Positions 1 to 8,700 of a DNA stretch of 17,000 bases are shown piece by piece (the stretch's first letter is position 1; each line of letters opens with the position of its first letter). The DNA comes from Tannerellaceae bacterium. Its GTDB lineage: Bacteria; Bacteroidota; Bacteroidia; Bacteroidales; Tannerellaceae. The position numbers and the translations under genes are program-made. Below the pieces are notes generated by a model. That model worked only from the letters and a program-made list of their open reading frames with translations. It was not told the DNA's origin and made no database searches. The stretch lies in NCBI GenBank assembly GCA_031276545.1, contig JAISMW010000034.1, positions 1 through 17,000 on the forward strand, in the 5' to 3' direction.

Positions 1-1
1 G

Positions 2-265
2 AGCCTGTGCGCCATTTATGCCCATCCGATAGATGAAAAAGTCAGGGAAGAATACAAGGCGGATGAAAACCGTACACACGGACAGCAGATAAACCGCACC
101 AACGCCCTGTCCATGACCCGGGACATCCTTGTTGGTGTTTTTCTGAAGCAACAGTTCGGGAAAGCCATTAAAGCGTTTGATGACATTGTGGCAAAGACTC
201 GGGAAATTATCCGGCCGGGACGCAGTGTGACACGGAATAAAAAACTAAAAAGTTATATTCAATGA
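2..265 (+). CDS. Probable transposase, C-terminal part (cut by window edge)
   Basis: An open frame enters from the left edge and gives 87 residues before TGA at 263-265. It reads in a coding-like way, with the segment ENRTHGQQINRTNAL near residues 23-37 and the ending EIIRPGRSVTRNKK near 68-81. From memory, a basic tail of the form I-x-PGRS-x-x-RN-K closes several IS4-type DDE transposases, so this is probably the end of an insertion-sequence transposase. No DDE residues are visible because the catalytic part lies outside the window. The downstream sequence to about 307, ending in GACATTGG, could be the element's right end. The family assignment is tentative; only the presence of a coding tail is reasonably firm. 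Confidence 0.42.
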   Translation, partial: SLCAIYAHPIDEKVREEYKADENRTHGQQINRTNALSMTRDILVGVFLKQQFGKAIKAFDDIVAKTREIIRPGRSVTRNKKLKSYIQ

Positions 266-307
266 ATTACAGGAGGTTATAGCTGTTTCTTAAGTAAACG
301 ACATTGG

Positions 308-349
308 TTCACTATTAGTTATTCACTATTAATTATTCACTATTAGTTA
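308..349. repeat. Three tandem 14-bp AT-rich repeats
   Basis: The unit TTCACTATTAGTTA occurs at 308-321, 322-335 (TTCACTATTAATTA, one change) and 336-349 without gaps. The unit is not a multiple of three and contains stop codons, so it is not coding. It lies directly after the possible insertion-sequence end and just before the coding-like remnant. Its function is unknown; replication slippage or use as a landing site are both possible. Confidence 0.85.
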
Positions 350-502
350 TCCCGGAAGACAATCTGCACCGTGCCCTCCGCAGTGAAACAGAGCGTCTAT
401 ACTCTCCTGATCCTGACGCGATATTCCAACAGCAACGGAAAGCTGCTAAACGAATCCCGCATCCTGGAATACCGGCTCCCGCTGCACAAAGGGCTTCCTT
501 AA
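347..502 (+). pseudogene. Short coding-like remnant without a clear start
   Basis: One plus-strand frame is open from just after a TAG at 344-346 to TAA at 500-502. It has no ATG; the only candidate start is GTG at 371. The product contains segments such as SVYTLLILTRYSNSNGKLL and ESRILEYRLPLHKG, which look more like real protein than random translation. I do not recognise the family. Its position between an insertion-sequence tail and a hairpin array, and its missing start, suggest the 3' remainder of a gene cut by mobile DNA. It could equally be a chance open frame. Confidence 0.25.
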
Positions 503-510
503 TGATCATC

Positions 511-666
511 ATGATACCAGCTTGTATCATATCATGATACCGGCTTGTATCACGCCATGATACCGGCTTGTATCACGCAATGATACCGGCTTGTATCACG
601 TCGTGATACCGGCTTGTATCATGCCATGATACCGGCTTGTATCACGCCATGATACCGGCTTGTATC
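511..666. repeat. Seven-copy 23-bp tandem array, each copy a hairpin
   Basis: Copies start at 511, 534, 557, 580, 603, 626 and 649, an exact 23-bp period; the last copy stops at 666. Each has a conserved 18-bp core, TGATACCGGCTTGTATCA, with inverted arms TGATAC/GTATCA around a 6-nt loop. The first copy has CCAG in place of CCGG, and the copy starting at 603 opens with G rather than A before the core. The cores are separated by a 5-nt linker that varies (TATCA, CGCCA, CGCAA, CGTCG, TGCCA, CGCCA). The period is not a multiple of three, so this is non-coding. The array sits about 210 bp upstream of the PASTA-ddl operon. It may be a chain of protein-binding sites, a structured transcript or a minisatellite. 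Confidence 0.92.
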
Positions 667-850
667 GCCTCAGTCGGCTTCCCGGCCGCCGGGCGCTGTT
701 CACCGTTCGTTATTCTCTGACAGTTTACGTACTGCATGAAAAACCGTCGCAGCAGGGCAAGGCACGCCTTACCCCTCCCGCGTACTGTGCCCGTGCACGG
801 CGGGGAGAAACTTTCAACTCTCAACTCTCCATTTAGAAAGGTTTTTTTCC

Positions 851-858
851 TACTTTTG
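851..858 (+). promoter_or_regulatory. Bacteroidota-type -7 box for the PASTA operon
   Basis: TACTTTTG matches the Bacteroidota -7 consensus TAnnTTTG at all fixed positions and lies 17 nt before the ATG at 876. No good TTTG-like -33 element is found at the usual 19-21-nt spacing, so this is a single-box match. If used, the 5' leader would be about 10-15 nt. It is the best promoter candidate for the five-gene operon. Confidence 0.5.
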
Positions 859-875
859 AACCGCCTAAAAAAACA

Positions 876-1511
876 ATGGTACAGATGAAGCATTTTTCGA
901 TTCGATGGGCAAAGCATCCGCTTGCCGCAAATTTGCTGATAGCCGTAGCCGTCTCGTGCATCCTGCTGTACGCTACGCTGAAGTGGCTCAATGGGTATAC
1001 CCTGCATAATAAAGCCGTAAGGGTGCCCGAAGTGAAAGGAATGCAGGTGGAAGAAGCCTTCCGGATGCTGCAGAGCAACGGACTGAACTGCGAAGTGATG
1101 GACTCCGTATTCAATAAGGACGAAAAACCCGGCGCAGTGGTAGCCCTCCTGCCCGTCGCAGGAAGCAAGGTGAAGCCGGGACGCAAGGTGCTCGTCACCG
1201 TCAATGCGCTGTCGTCGCGGATGGGACGGATTCCCGGAGTAAAGGATGTATCCTTCCGTCAGGCGCACGCTCTGCTGACAGCCCGAGGATTTAAATCCGT
1301 TGAAATCGAATACGTATCCGGTACCTATAAAGATCTGGCGATAGGCGTGGAACTGCGCGGGCGTCTGCTGGAAGGAGGAGAAATGGTGCCGCTCACGGCG
1401 CCCCTGATACTGAAAGTGAGCAACGGCGTCACAGAGCGCACGGCAGAAGATGACGCCGACCCCCTCGGCGGAGAAGAACCTGTACGCAGCGATGCGGAAA
1501 CCTGGTTTTAA
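876..1511 (+). CDS. Membrane-anchored PASTA domain protein
   Basis: The 211-residue product has a short cytoplasmic N-terminus, one membrane segment at about 17-36 (LAANLLIAVAVSCILLYATL), then two extracytoplasmic PASTA domains at about 46-111 and 117-184, each with a proline-containing start (VRVPEVKGM, GRIPGVKDV). A low-complexity acidic tail follows. PASTA domains in other bacteria bind muropeptides or beta-lactams, usually on Ser/Thr kinases or penicillin-binding proteins; this protein has neither a kinase nor a transpeptidase domain. It opens an operon containing ddl, so a role in sensing or handling peptidoglycan precursors is a reasonable inference. Start: ATG at 876 or the in-frame ATG at 885 (MKHF), which would leave a more typical basic N-terminus; the choice is open. 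The stop is 5 nt before the rluD-type gene. Confidence 0.85.
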   Translation: MVQMKHFSIRWAKHPLAANLLIAVAVSCILLYATLKWLNGYTLHNKAVRVPEVKGMQVEEAFRMLQSNGLNCEVMDSVFNKDEKPGAVVALLPVAGSKVKPGRKVLVTVNALSSRMGRIPGVKDVSFRQAHALLTARGFKSVEIEYVSGTYKDLAIGVELRGRLLEGGEMVPLTAPLILKVSNGVTERTAEDDADPLGGEEPVRSDAETWF

Positions 1512-1516
1512 TTGCG

Positions 1517-2560
1517 ATGGACAGCTATTCCGAAGAATGGGATGACGAACAGGCGGATGGTGCGCTCTACGAACACTTCCGCTTTACGGCCGACAGGGGG
1601 CAGACCCTGCTGCGGGTGGACAAGTTTCTGACCGACCGTATGCCGGCAGGCGCTACGCGAAACCGCGTGCAACTGGCGGCCGACGCCGGCTTCATCCTGG
1701 TGAACGGCCTGCCGGTGAAGAGCAGCTACCGGGTGAAACCCCTCGACGTGGTGTCGGTGGTGATGACGCGACCCCCACGCGAAATGGAGATTGTCCCCGA
1801 AGATATTCCCTTACATATTATATACGAAGACGCCGACCTGCTGGTGGTGGACAAACCGGCCGGCATGGTGGTGCATCCCGGACACGGAAATTATACGGGA
1901 ACGCTGGTGAACGCGCTGGCCTGGTATCTGAAGGACGACCCCTCCTTTGATCCCTCCGATCCCCGGCTGGGGCTGGTGCACCGGATAGACAAGGATACGT
2001 CCGGACTGCTGGTCATAGCCAAAAAGCCGGAAGCAAAGACCTCCCTGGGGCTGCAGTTCTTCCGCAAAACCAGCCGGCGCGCCTATCTGGCGCTGGTGTG
2101 GGGCATCATCCGCGAAGACGAAGGACGCATCGAAGGCCATATCGGACGGGATACCCGCGATCGCCTGCAAATGAAGGTGTATCCCGACGGCGAACAGGGC
2201 AAACCGGCCGCCACCCGCTATACCGTGCTGGAACGGCTGGGCTACGTGACGCTGACGGAATGCCGGCTGGAAACAGGGCGTACGCACCAGATAAGGGCGC
2301 ACATGAAATACATCGGTCATCCTCTTTTCAACGACGAACGCTACGGCGGAGACGGGATCCTGAAAGGCAGCCCGTTTACGCGCTACAAACAGTTTGTGCA
2401 GAACTGCTTCGCCGTATGTCCCCGCCAGGCCCTTCATGCCCGGACGCTGGGTTTTGTCCATCCGTCGACGGGGCAGGAAATGTTTTTCGAGTCCCCCTGT
2501 CCTTCCGATATGGAACAGTTGATAGAGAAATGGCGCACGTACTCAAACACGAAAGAATAG
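1517..2560 (+). CDS. rluD: Ribosomal large subunit pseudouridine synthase, RluD type
   Basis: The protein converts uridine to pseudouridine in RNA, for RluD in helix 69 of 23S rRNA. It has 347 residues, with an acidic N-terminal extension of about 25 residues, an S4 RNA-binding domain at about 30-90, and a catalytic RluA/RluD domain from about 100. The signature HRIDKDTSG spans 155-163, with D158 as the expected catalytic aspartate. The family segments VDKPAGMVVHP (111-121) and ETGRTHQIRAHM are present. The S4 domain and overall length fit RluD better than RluA or RluC; the exact target uridines cannot be read from sequence. It starts 5 nt after the PASTA gene and its TAG is followed directly by the ddl ATG at 2561, so translation is probably coupled. 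Confidence 0.93.
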   Translation: MDSYSEEWDDEQADGALYEHFRFTADRGQTLLRVDKFLTDRMPAGATRNRVQLAADAGFILVNGLPVKSSYRVKPLDVVSVVMTRPPREMEIVPEDIPLHIIYEDADLLVVDKPAGMVVHPGHGNYTGTLVNALAWYLKDDPSFDPSDPRLGLVHRIDKDTSGLLVIAKKPEAKTSLGLQFFRKTSRRAYLALVWGIIREDEGRIEGHIGRDTRDRLQMKVYPDGEQGKPAATRYTVLERLGYVTLTECRLETGRTHQIRAHMKYIGHPLFNDERYGGDGILKGSPFTRYKQFVQNCFAVCPRQALHARTLGFVHPSTGQEMFFESPCPSDMEQLIEKWRTYSNTKE

Positions 2561-3568
2561 ATGGAAAAGAAAAAGAACATAGCGATAGTAGCCGGAGGAT
2601 ATTCGTCCGAAAAAGTGGTTTCCCTGAAAAGTGCCCGGGGAATTTATTCCTTCCTCGACAAGGAAAAGTATACGGCGTACATTGCGGTGGTGGAACGCGA
2701 CGCATGGTACGTGATCCTTCCCGGCGGAGAACATGCGGCGATCGACCGGCACGATTTCAGCTTCAGCGAGGCGGGAGGCGTGACGCATTTCGATTTTGCC
2801 TACCTCACCATCCACGGAACACCGGGCGAGGACGGCCTGCTGCAGGGATACTTCGAACTGATAGGAATGCCCTATTCGTCGTGCAACCCGCTGGTGAGCG
2901 CACTGACGTTCAATAAATACATCTGCAATACCTGGCTTCGCCGGTTCGGAATACGCGTGGCGGATTCCATCCGTTTGCGTAAAGGCGAAAGCGTGGAAGC
3001 CTGCGATGCAGTATCCCGTCTGGGTCTCCCCCTGTTTGTGAAGCCGAACGACGGCGGCAGCAGCTTCGGCGTCACGAAAGTGAAAACGCCGGAAGCGCTT
3101 CAGCCCGCCATCGAAAAAGCCTTTGCCGAAGGCGACGAAGTGCTGATGGAACGCTGCATCACCGGTACGGAAATCACCTGCGGATGCTATAAGGTAGAAG
3201 GCCGCGAGGTGGTATTCCCCCTCACGGAAGTAGTGACGGAGAACGAGTTCTTCGATTTCGACGCGAAATACAACGGGCAGTCCGACGAGATTACCCCCGC
3301 CCGCATTCCGGCGGAATGGACGGAACGCATACAGCGCACCACCCTGACGCTCTACGGTATCCTGGGCGCCAGAGGGCTCATCCGGGTGGACTACATCCTC
3401 CCTCCGGACGGCGAACCGGTGCTGCTTGAAATCAATACAGTACCCGGCATGACAGGCGCCAGCTTTATCCCTCAACAGGTACGTGCAGCCGGACTGGATA
3501 TAAAAAATGTGATGACAGATATTATTGAGAATGAACTAAAAAGTTATGGAAAAAGAAAGTGTTACTAA
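2561..3568 (+). CDS. ddl: D-alanine--D-alanine ligase
   Basis: This ATP-grasp enzyme joins two D-alanines for the peptidoglycan stem peptide in the cytoplasm. The 335-residue length is normal. Visible motifs are GGYSSEKVVSLKSA near the N-terminus, HGTPGEDG (85-92), the ATP-grasp segment KPNDGGSSFG (161-170), FFDFDAKY (230-237), RVDYIL (275-280) and the Mg-binding EINTVPGMT (290-298). Y237 ends the AKY motif that matches the tyrosine marking D-Ala-D-Ala ligases; D-Ala-D-Lac ligases of the VanA type lack it, so D-Ala-D-Ala specificity is expected. The ATG follows the rluD stop with no gap, and the 3' end overlaps the acyltransferase gene by 23 nt. The last residues (KSYGKRKCY) are shaped by that overlap. 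Confidence 0.96.
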   Translation: MEKKKNIAIVAGGYSSEKVVSLKSARGIYSFLDKEKYTAYIAVVERDAWYVILPGGEHAAIDRHDFSFSEAGGVTHFDFAYLTIHGTPGEDGLLQGYFELIGMPYSSCNPLVSALTFNKYICNTWLRRFGIRVADSIRLRKGESVEACDAVSRLGLPLFVKPNDGGSSFGVTKVKTPEALQPAIEKAFAEGDEVLMERCITGTEITCGCYKVEGREVVFPLTEVVTENEFFDFDAKYNGQSDEITPARIPAEWTERIQRTTLTLYGILGARGLIRVDYILPPDGEPVLLEINTVPGMTGASFIPQQVRAAGLDIKNVMTDIIENELKSYGKRKCY

Positions 3569-4712
3569 ATTCGACGCGATCCGTCCGCTGACGAACAGTG
3601 AAGTGGGCGAGGCGATAGAAGAACTCATTGCCAGTAAGGATTTCGAGCGGGCATTCCGTTACATCAATCCGGATGTGGAATGGGACAGGTTCTCGGAACA
3701 GATGCGCACATTCCGTACCAAGGAGGAGTTTAAAGCGGTACTGGCCTACGATGTGGTGATGATGGTGGCCCGGAAAACCACCTTTTCGCTTACGGTTTCG
3801 GGGCGGAGCCGCCTGCCGGAAGGACATATACCCTGCACATTCATCTCCAATCACCGGGATATTGTGTTGGATGCCGCCTTCCTGAACGTCATGCTGTATG
3901 ACGTGGGATACGGCATGACCCAGGTGGCCATCGGCGACAACCTTCTTATCAGTCCGTGGATAGAAAGGCTGGTAAGGCTGAACAACAGTTTCATCGTCAA
4001 GCGGGGCGTGTCCGGACGTCAGCAACTGGAGGCCAGCGCCCTGCTGTCGGCCTATATCCACCACACCATCAGGGAAACCAAAGAATCGGTATGGATAGCC
4101 CAGCGCGAAGGACGTGCAAAAGATTCGGACGACAAAACGCAGAACAGCATCCTGAAAATGCTGAATATGGGCGGCGACGGGGATATTATATCAAATCTGA
4201 TGGAACTGAACATCATGCCGGTGGCCATCTCGTACGAATACGACCCCTGCGACTTCCTCAAGGCGAAGGAATTTCTGCAGAAGCGCAATAATCCCGACTT
4301 TGTGAAGAGCAAACGGGACGATCTGCTGAATATGGAAACCGGGATTCTGAACAATAAGGGGCGCGTACACATCACCATCGGCTCGCCGGTGAATCCGCAA
4401 CTGTCCCGGCTGGACAGAACGACGGACAAGAACGAACTGTATGCGCTGGTCGCCTCCATCATCGACAGGGAAATATACCGTCACTACCGTTTCTATCCCT
4501 GCAATTACGTAGCCTACGACATGCTGACCGGCACGGCGCGCTTCAGCGCCAACTACGGCGCAAAGGATAAAAAGCAATTTGAATCCTACCTTCAGGGACA
4601 GCTCGACAAAATCGAATGCCCCGGTAAGGACGAAGCCTTCCTGCGCACCAAAATACTGGAGATGTACACGAATCCGCTGAAGAACCATCTGGCAAATGAA
4701 TCCGGCGACTGA
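3546..4712 (+). CDS. Glycerolipid acyltransferase (LPLAT/GPAT-like)
   Basis: The 388-residue protein carries the ordered blocks of the lysophospholipid/glycerol-phosphate acyltransferase family. Block I is SNHRDIVLD (101-109), holding the catalytic-type histidine H103. Block II is NSFIVKRGVSG (147-157). Block III is IAQREGRAKD (184-193), matching the E-G-R of the family. Block I has histidine and aspartate separated by five residues (H103...D109) where the textbook motif is H-x4-D; D105 is an alternative partner. There is no strong N-terminal transmembrane helix; a ~60-residue helical N-terminal region precedes the domain. Likely a membrane-associated phospholipid or aminolipid acyltransferase; the substrate is unknown. 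It overlaps ddl by 23 nt and mnmD by 17 nt, in three different frames, which points to one transcript. Confidence 0.82.
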   Translation: MEKESVTKFDAIRPLTNSEVGEAIEELIASKDFERAFRYINPDVEWDRFSEQMRTFRTKEEFKAVLAYDVVMMVARKTTFSLTVSGRSRLPEGHIPCTFISNHRDIVLDAAFLNVMLYDVGYGMTQVAIGDNLLISPWIERLVRLNNSFIVKRGVSGRQQLEASALLSAYIHHTIRETKESVWIAQREGRAKDSDDKTQNSILKMLNMGGDGDIISNLMELNIMPVAISYEYDPCDFLKAKEFLQKRNNPDFVKSKRDDLLNMETGILNNKGRVHITIGSPVNPQLSRLDRTTDKNELYALVASIIDREIYRHYRFYPCNYVAYDMLTGTARFSANYGAKDKKQFESYLQGQLDKIECPGKDEAFLRTKILEMYTNPLKNHLANESGD

Positions 4713-5433
4713 CCGGCAGACGTCTTTCCGCCTGGAAATACAGCCGACGGCCGACGGGAGCGATACCTTGTTCGTTGCGGAACTGAACGAACATTACCAC
4801 TCGGTGCACGGGGCGATACAGGAATCCATGCACGTCTTCATCGGTGCGGGACTGCATTCGCTGCCGCTGCCGAAAGACCGGATACGAGTCCTGGAAATCG
4901 GTTTCGGAACGGGTCTGAACGCCTTGCTCACCTTGCTGGAAGCGGAGAAGATGACAATACCTCACATCGAATACCATGCCGTAGAATTATACCCGCTTCC
5001 CCGTGAACTTACGGATGCGCTGCACTACGAAGCGCAGCTTTGTCCCGGCAGGAAAGGCGTGTGGGCAGCCCTGCACGACGCCCCCTGGGATGCCTCCACT
5101 GCAATAACCTCCCGTTTTGTTCTTCATAAAATAAAGGGAGACAGCAATTGCTGCAAACTCCCTCCCTCCATTGATCTGGTGTATTTCGATGCGTTCGCTC
5201 CGGAGAAGCAGCCGGAGATGTGGAACCCGGAAATATTCGGCGCTCTGTATGAAAATATGGCCGACGGCGGCCTGCTGACCACTTACTGCGCGAAAGGATC
5301 GGTACGGCGTATGATGGAAAAGGCCGGATATTCTGTAGAAAGAATACCCGGCCCTCCTGGAAAACGGGAGATGCTTCGCGCACGCTATTCCGCCAGCATT
5401 CCCTCTATCTTTTCGACAAAGGCCGACTGCTGA
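4696..5433 (+). CDS. mnmD: tRNA 5-methylaminomethyl-2-thiouridine methyltransferase (MnmD)
   Basis: The 245-residue protein is the stand-alone counterpart of the N-terminal methyltransferase half of MnmC. It uses SAM to complete the mnm5 group on the wobble uridine of tRNA after MnmE/MnmG. Seen: EHYHSVHGAIQESMHVF (32-48), the SAM-binding loop EIGFGTGLNA (67-76), FDAFAPEKQPEMW (164-176) and GPPGKREMLRA (219-229), which is the usual family end. There is no FAD oxidase domain. The last 16 residues run past that family end and are encoded by DNA that on the other strand codes the end of thioredoxin; the two genes overlap by 49 nt tail to tail. The start overlaps the acyltransferase gene by 17 nt. 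Confidence 0.92.
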   Translation: MNPATDRQTSFRLEIQPTADGSDTLFVAELNEHYHSVHGAIQESMHVFIGAGLHSLPLPKDRIRVLEIGFGTGLNALLTLLEAEKMTIPHIEYHAVELYPLPRELTDALHYEAQLCPGRKGVWAALHDAPWDASTAITSRFVLHKIKGDSNCCKLPPSIDLVYFDAFAPEKQPEMWNPEIFGALYENMADGGLLTTYCAKGSVRRMMEKAGYSVERIPGPPGKREMLRARYSASIPSIFSTKADC

Positions 5434-5705
5434 GCCGCTCCGACAATTTTGTCTATCACCTCTCCGTCCTTAAAGAAAAGGATGGTAGGGATATTGCGTA
5501 TCCCGAACAGCGTGACCACCTCGCTGTTTGCGTCCACATCCATTTTTCCGACAGTGACCGTTCCTGCATATTTTTCAGCAAGTTCGTCCACGATGGGGCT
5601 TACCATCCGGCAAGGACCGCACCATTCTGCCCAGAAGTCGAGGATCATGGGCTTTTTTGATTTCCGTAATTCTTCAAAATTACTGTCTGTTACTTCTAAT
5701 ACCAT
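5385..5705 (-). CDS. trxA: Thioredoxin
   Basis: The 106-residue protein is full length for a small cytoplasmic thioredoxin that reduces protein disulfides. The active site WCGPC is at 28-32 in the usual context DFWAEWCGPCRM, and the cis-proline is P74 in RNIPT. There is no signal peptide or membrane anchor, which separates it from the periplasmic TlpA/ResA types. Its ATG lies 12 nt after the dnaE stop, so it is probably the second gene of a dnaE-trxA transcript. Its last 49 nt overlap the end of mnmD on the opposite strand, leaving no room for a terminator between the two converging operons. Confidence 0.97.
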   Translation of the reverse strand: MVLEVTDSNFEELRKSKKPMILDFWAEWCGPCRMVSPIVDELAEKYAGTVTVGKMDVDANSEVVTLFGIRNIPTILFFKDGEVIDKIVGAAQQSAFVEKIEGMLAE

Positions 5706-5717
5706 GTTTGATTTAAA

Positions 5718-8700
5718 TTAATTGATACTAAATTCGATATATTCATTTTCCTGTAAAAAGTCTATCAGTCCCTGCGTTACATTCAGGCGGATATCCTGCG
5801 AAAGCAGGCTGAGGTTTATATTATGTTCGCCGTCCGTCACTTTGAAATACAGCAAACTTTGCCCCGGATTGTTTTTAATGAGGGTTGAAAGTTCGTTGAT
5901 TATCGGTTCGTCGAGCACCTGAATGGGGATGGAGATGGTTATTTTCTCGATCATCCTGTCTTTTTCCTCCTGCAGCAGGCGGATGGAGCTGATGCGCAAA
6001 TCCATTTCGCCTTCCTTCCAGCGGTGCGCTTCGTTGCGTCCCCGGATGAGCAGATACATGCCTGTTTTAAAGTACTTGCTGTAATCCACGTAGTCGTTTC
6101 CAAAGAGGGCTATTTCGGCGCTACCGGTAAAGTCTTCTATTTTCATCACCCCGTAGGGGTTTCCTTTTTTCGTTTTCCCTTCGCGTGCTTCGGTCACGAT
6201 GCCTCCCAGCAGCAAATCCCGTCCCTGCAACGTTTCGAGGTTGTTCAGTTCCACGGCTCCGGTATTGCATACATGGGTCAGGATAATGCGGTATTCGTCC
6301 AGCGGGTGGGCAGACAGATAGATGCCGATCAGTTCTTTTTCCCTGTTCAGACGTTCCAGGTCGTTCCACCGTTCGTATGGAGGGAGCTTCGGCTTCAGGA
6401 TGGTAATAAATCCATCGTCGCCGAACAGCGAATTGGCCGATGTTGCCTTGTCGGTCTGGTATTTATTGCCGTAGCGTATGAGGATTTCCAGAAAGATTTC
6501 CCCTTTTCCTCCATCCGCAAAAAACTGTTCTCTCCGGATGTCGAAATTATCGAAAGCGCCGGCTAAAGCCAGGGCTTCGATGCTTTTCTTATTGCATGCG
6601 GTAAGGTTGATGCGTTCCACAAAGTCGAATATATCCTTGAAGTGGCCGTTCTTTTCCCGCTCCTCAATGATGTTCATCACGGCCGATTCTCCCACTCCTT
6701 TCACTGCGCCCAGTCCGAAGCGGATATCTCCGGATTTGTTTACGCCGAACTTCAGTACCGACTCGTTTACATCCGGCCCCAGTACCTGTATGCCCATCAC
6801 CTTGCATTCGTCCATAAACTTGGTGATATCCGTTATGTTGGAAAGGCTTCGGCTGAGCACCGCCGCCATGTATTCCGAAGGATAATTCGCTTTCAGGTAA
6901 GCCGTCTGGTAAGCCACCCACGAATAGCAGGTCGCATGGCTTTTATTGAATGCGTAGGAAGCAAACTTTTCCCAGTCGCTCCATATTTTGTGCAAGGTCT
7001 TTTCGTCGTGCCCGTTTGCCTTGCCGCCGTTCAGGAACTTTTCTTTCATTTCCTTCATCTTGTCGATGAGTTTTTTCCCCATGGCCTTGCGCAAAGCGTC
7101 GCTTTCTCCACGAGTGAATCCCGCCAGCAACCGTGACAGGAGCATCACCTGTTCCTGGTATACGGTAATCCCGTACGTGTCCTGCAGGTAACGTTTCATC
7201 TCCGGGATATCGTAGCATATTTCTTCCCTTCCGTGCTTTCGGGCAATAAAGGAGGGGATATTGTCCATCGGTCCGGGGCGGTACAGGGCGTTCATCGCGA
7301 TCAGGTCTTCAAACTTGCTGGGCTGAAGTTCCTTCAGGTATTTTTGCATTCCGGCCGATTCAAACTGAAAGGTACCGGTTGTTTTCCCCTGGCAGTACAA
7401 GTCGAACGTATTGGCGTCTTCCATGTCCAGGCGGTCGATGTCTATCCTTTTCCCGGTTGTCATGAATATGTTGTCTACGGCATCTTTGATGATGGAGAGC
7501 GTTTTGAGTCCGAGAAAGTCCATCTTGATCAATCCGGTTTCCTCTATCACCGACCCTTCGTACTGCGTCACCAGCATTTCTTCGTTCGACTCTTTGTCTT
7601 TGGCTGTGCTTACCGGCACGACATCCGAGATATTGTCTTTTCCGATGATGATGCCGCACGCATGTACGCCGATATTCCGCACGTTGCCTTCCAGCATCTG
7701 GGCATATTTAAGCGTTTCCCGTACCAATACGTTCGGGGAAGCTGCGGCATTTTTCAGTTCGGGAATATGTTCAATGGCTGTTTTCAGGTTCAGTTTTTTC
7801 CCGTCGGGCAGTCTGTCGGGCACCAGTTTGGTAAGCCGGTTCGATTCCTCCAGGGGGAGTTTCTGTACCCGGGCTACATCTTTGATGGCCGATTTGGTGG
7901 CCATCGTACCGTAGGTGATGATATGCGCCACTTTTTCCTTCCCGTACTTTTCGGTGACGTATTCCAGTACGCGGTTTCTTCCGTCGTCGTCGAAGTCCAC
8001 GTCTATATCGGGCATGGAGATACGGTCGGGATTCAGAAAACGTTCGAACAGCAAATCATATTTTATCGGGTCGATATCCGTAATCCCCAAGCAATAGGCT
8101 ACAACCGAACCGGCGGCCGAACCCCGTCCCGGCCCGACAGCCACGTTCATCTTCCGTGCTTCGGCGATGAAATCCTGTACAATCAGGAAGTAACCGGGGA
8201 ATCCCATACGCCGGATGGTGTTCAGTTCAAATTCAATACGTTCCGTTACTTCCTCCGATAAAGATTCGCCGTACTTGTTTTTTGCACCTTTACAGGTGAG
8301 GTAGCGCAGGTATTCGTCGGCATCCCCGTATTCGGCAGGTATCGGAAAGTCGGGCATCAGCGGCTTGCTGTCTATCGAGTAAAACTCTACCTTTTCGGCT
8401 ATTTCCAGCGTATTGCTTAACACTTCGGAAATATCGGCGAAAAGGCTGTTCATCTCTTCCGTTGTTTTCATCCATTCCTGCTTGCTGTAACGCATACGGG
8501 TGGGGTCGTCCAGATCTTTACCGGTGCTGAGGCATATCAGGCGGTCGTGCGCTTCGGCGTCTTCTTCATTTACGAAATGTACATCGTTGGTCGCTACCGG
8601 TTTTATGTTGTGTTTACGTGCCAGGGCAATCAGCGCCTTGTTTACTTCCTGCTGTTTGACGAATGTGGTTTGGTCTGCATTCGGATCGTGGGTAGGGTGT

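Larger units (their letters stand above)
266..875. other. Gene-poor repeat-bearing region between transposase tail and PASTA operon
   Basis: No convincing complete gene is visible in these 610 bases. The stretch holds a possible insertion-sequence end (to about 307), three 14-bp repeats (308-349), a possible gene remnant (347-502), seven 23-bp hairpin repeats (511-666) and a GC-rich segment with small palindromes such as CCGTGCACGG at 791-800. It ends in the promoter-like box of the downstream operon. Short open frames on the minus strand here lack coding character and overlap the true start of the PASTA gene. Confidence 0.6.

Noticed and set aside
511..666. CRISPR array
   Set aside because: The 23-bp units are directly tandem with only 5-nt linkers, so there are no spacers, and no cas gene is near.
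642..1268. 208-codon minus-strand gene
   Set aside because: It is antisense to the PASTA gene, lacks protein character and crosses the hairpin array.
2098..2916. 272-codon plus-strand gene overlapping rluD and ddl
   Set aside because: It is an out-of-frame, arginine-rich shadow of two well-identified genes.
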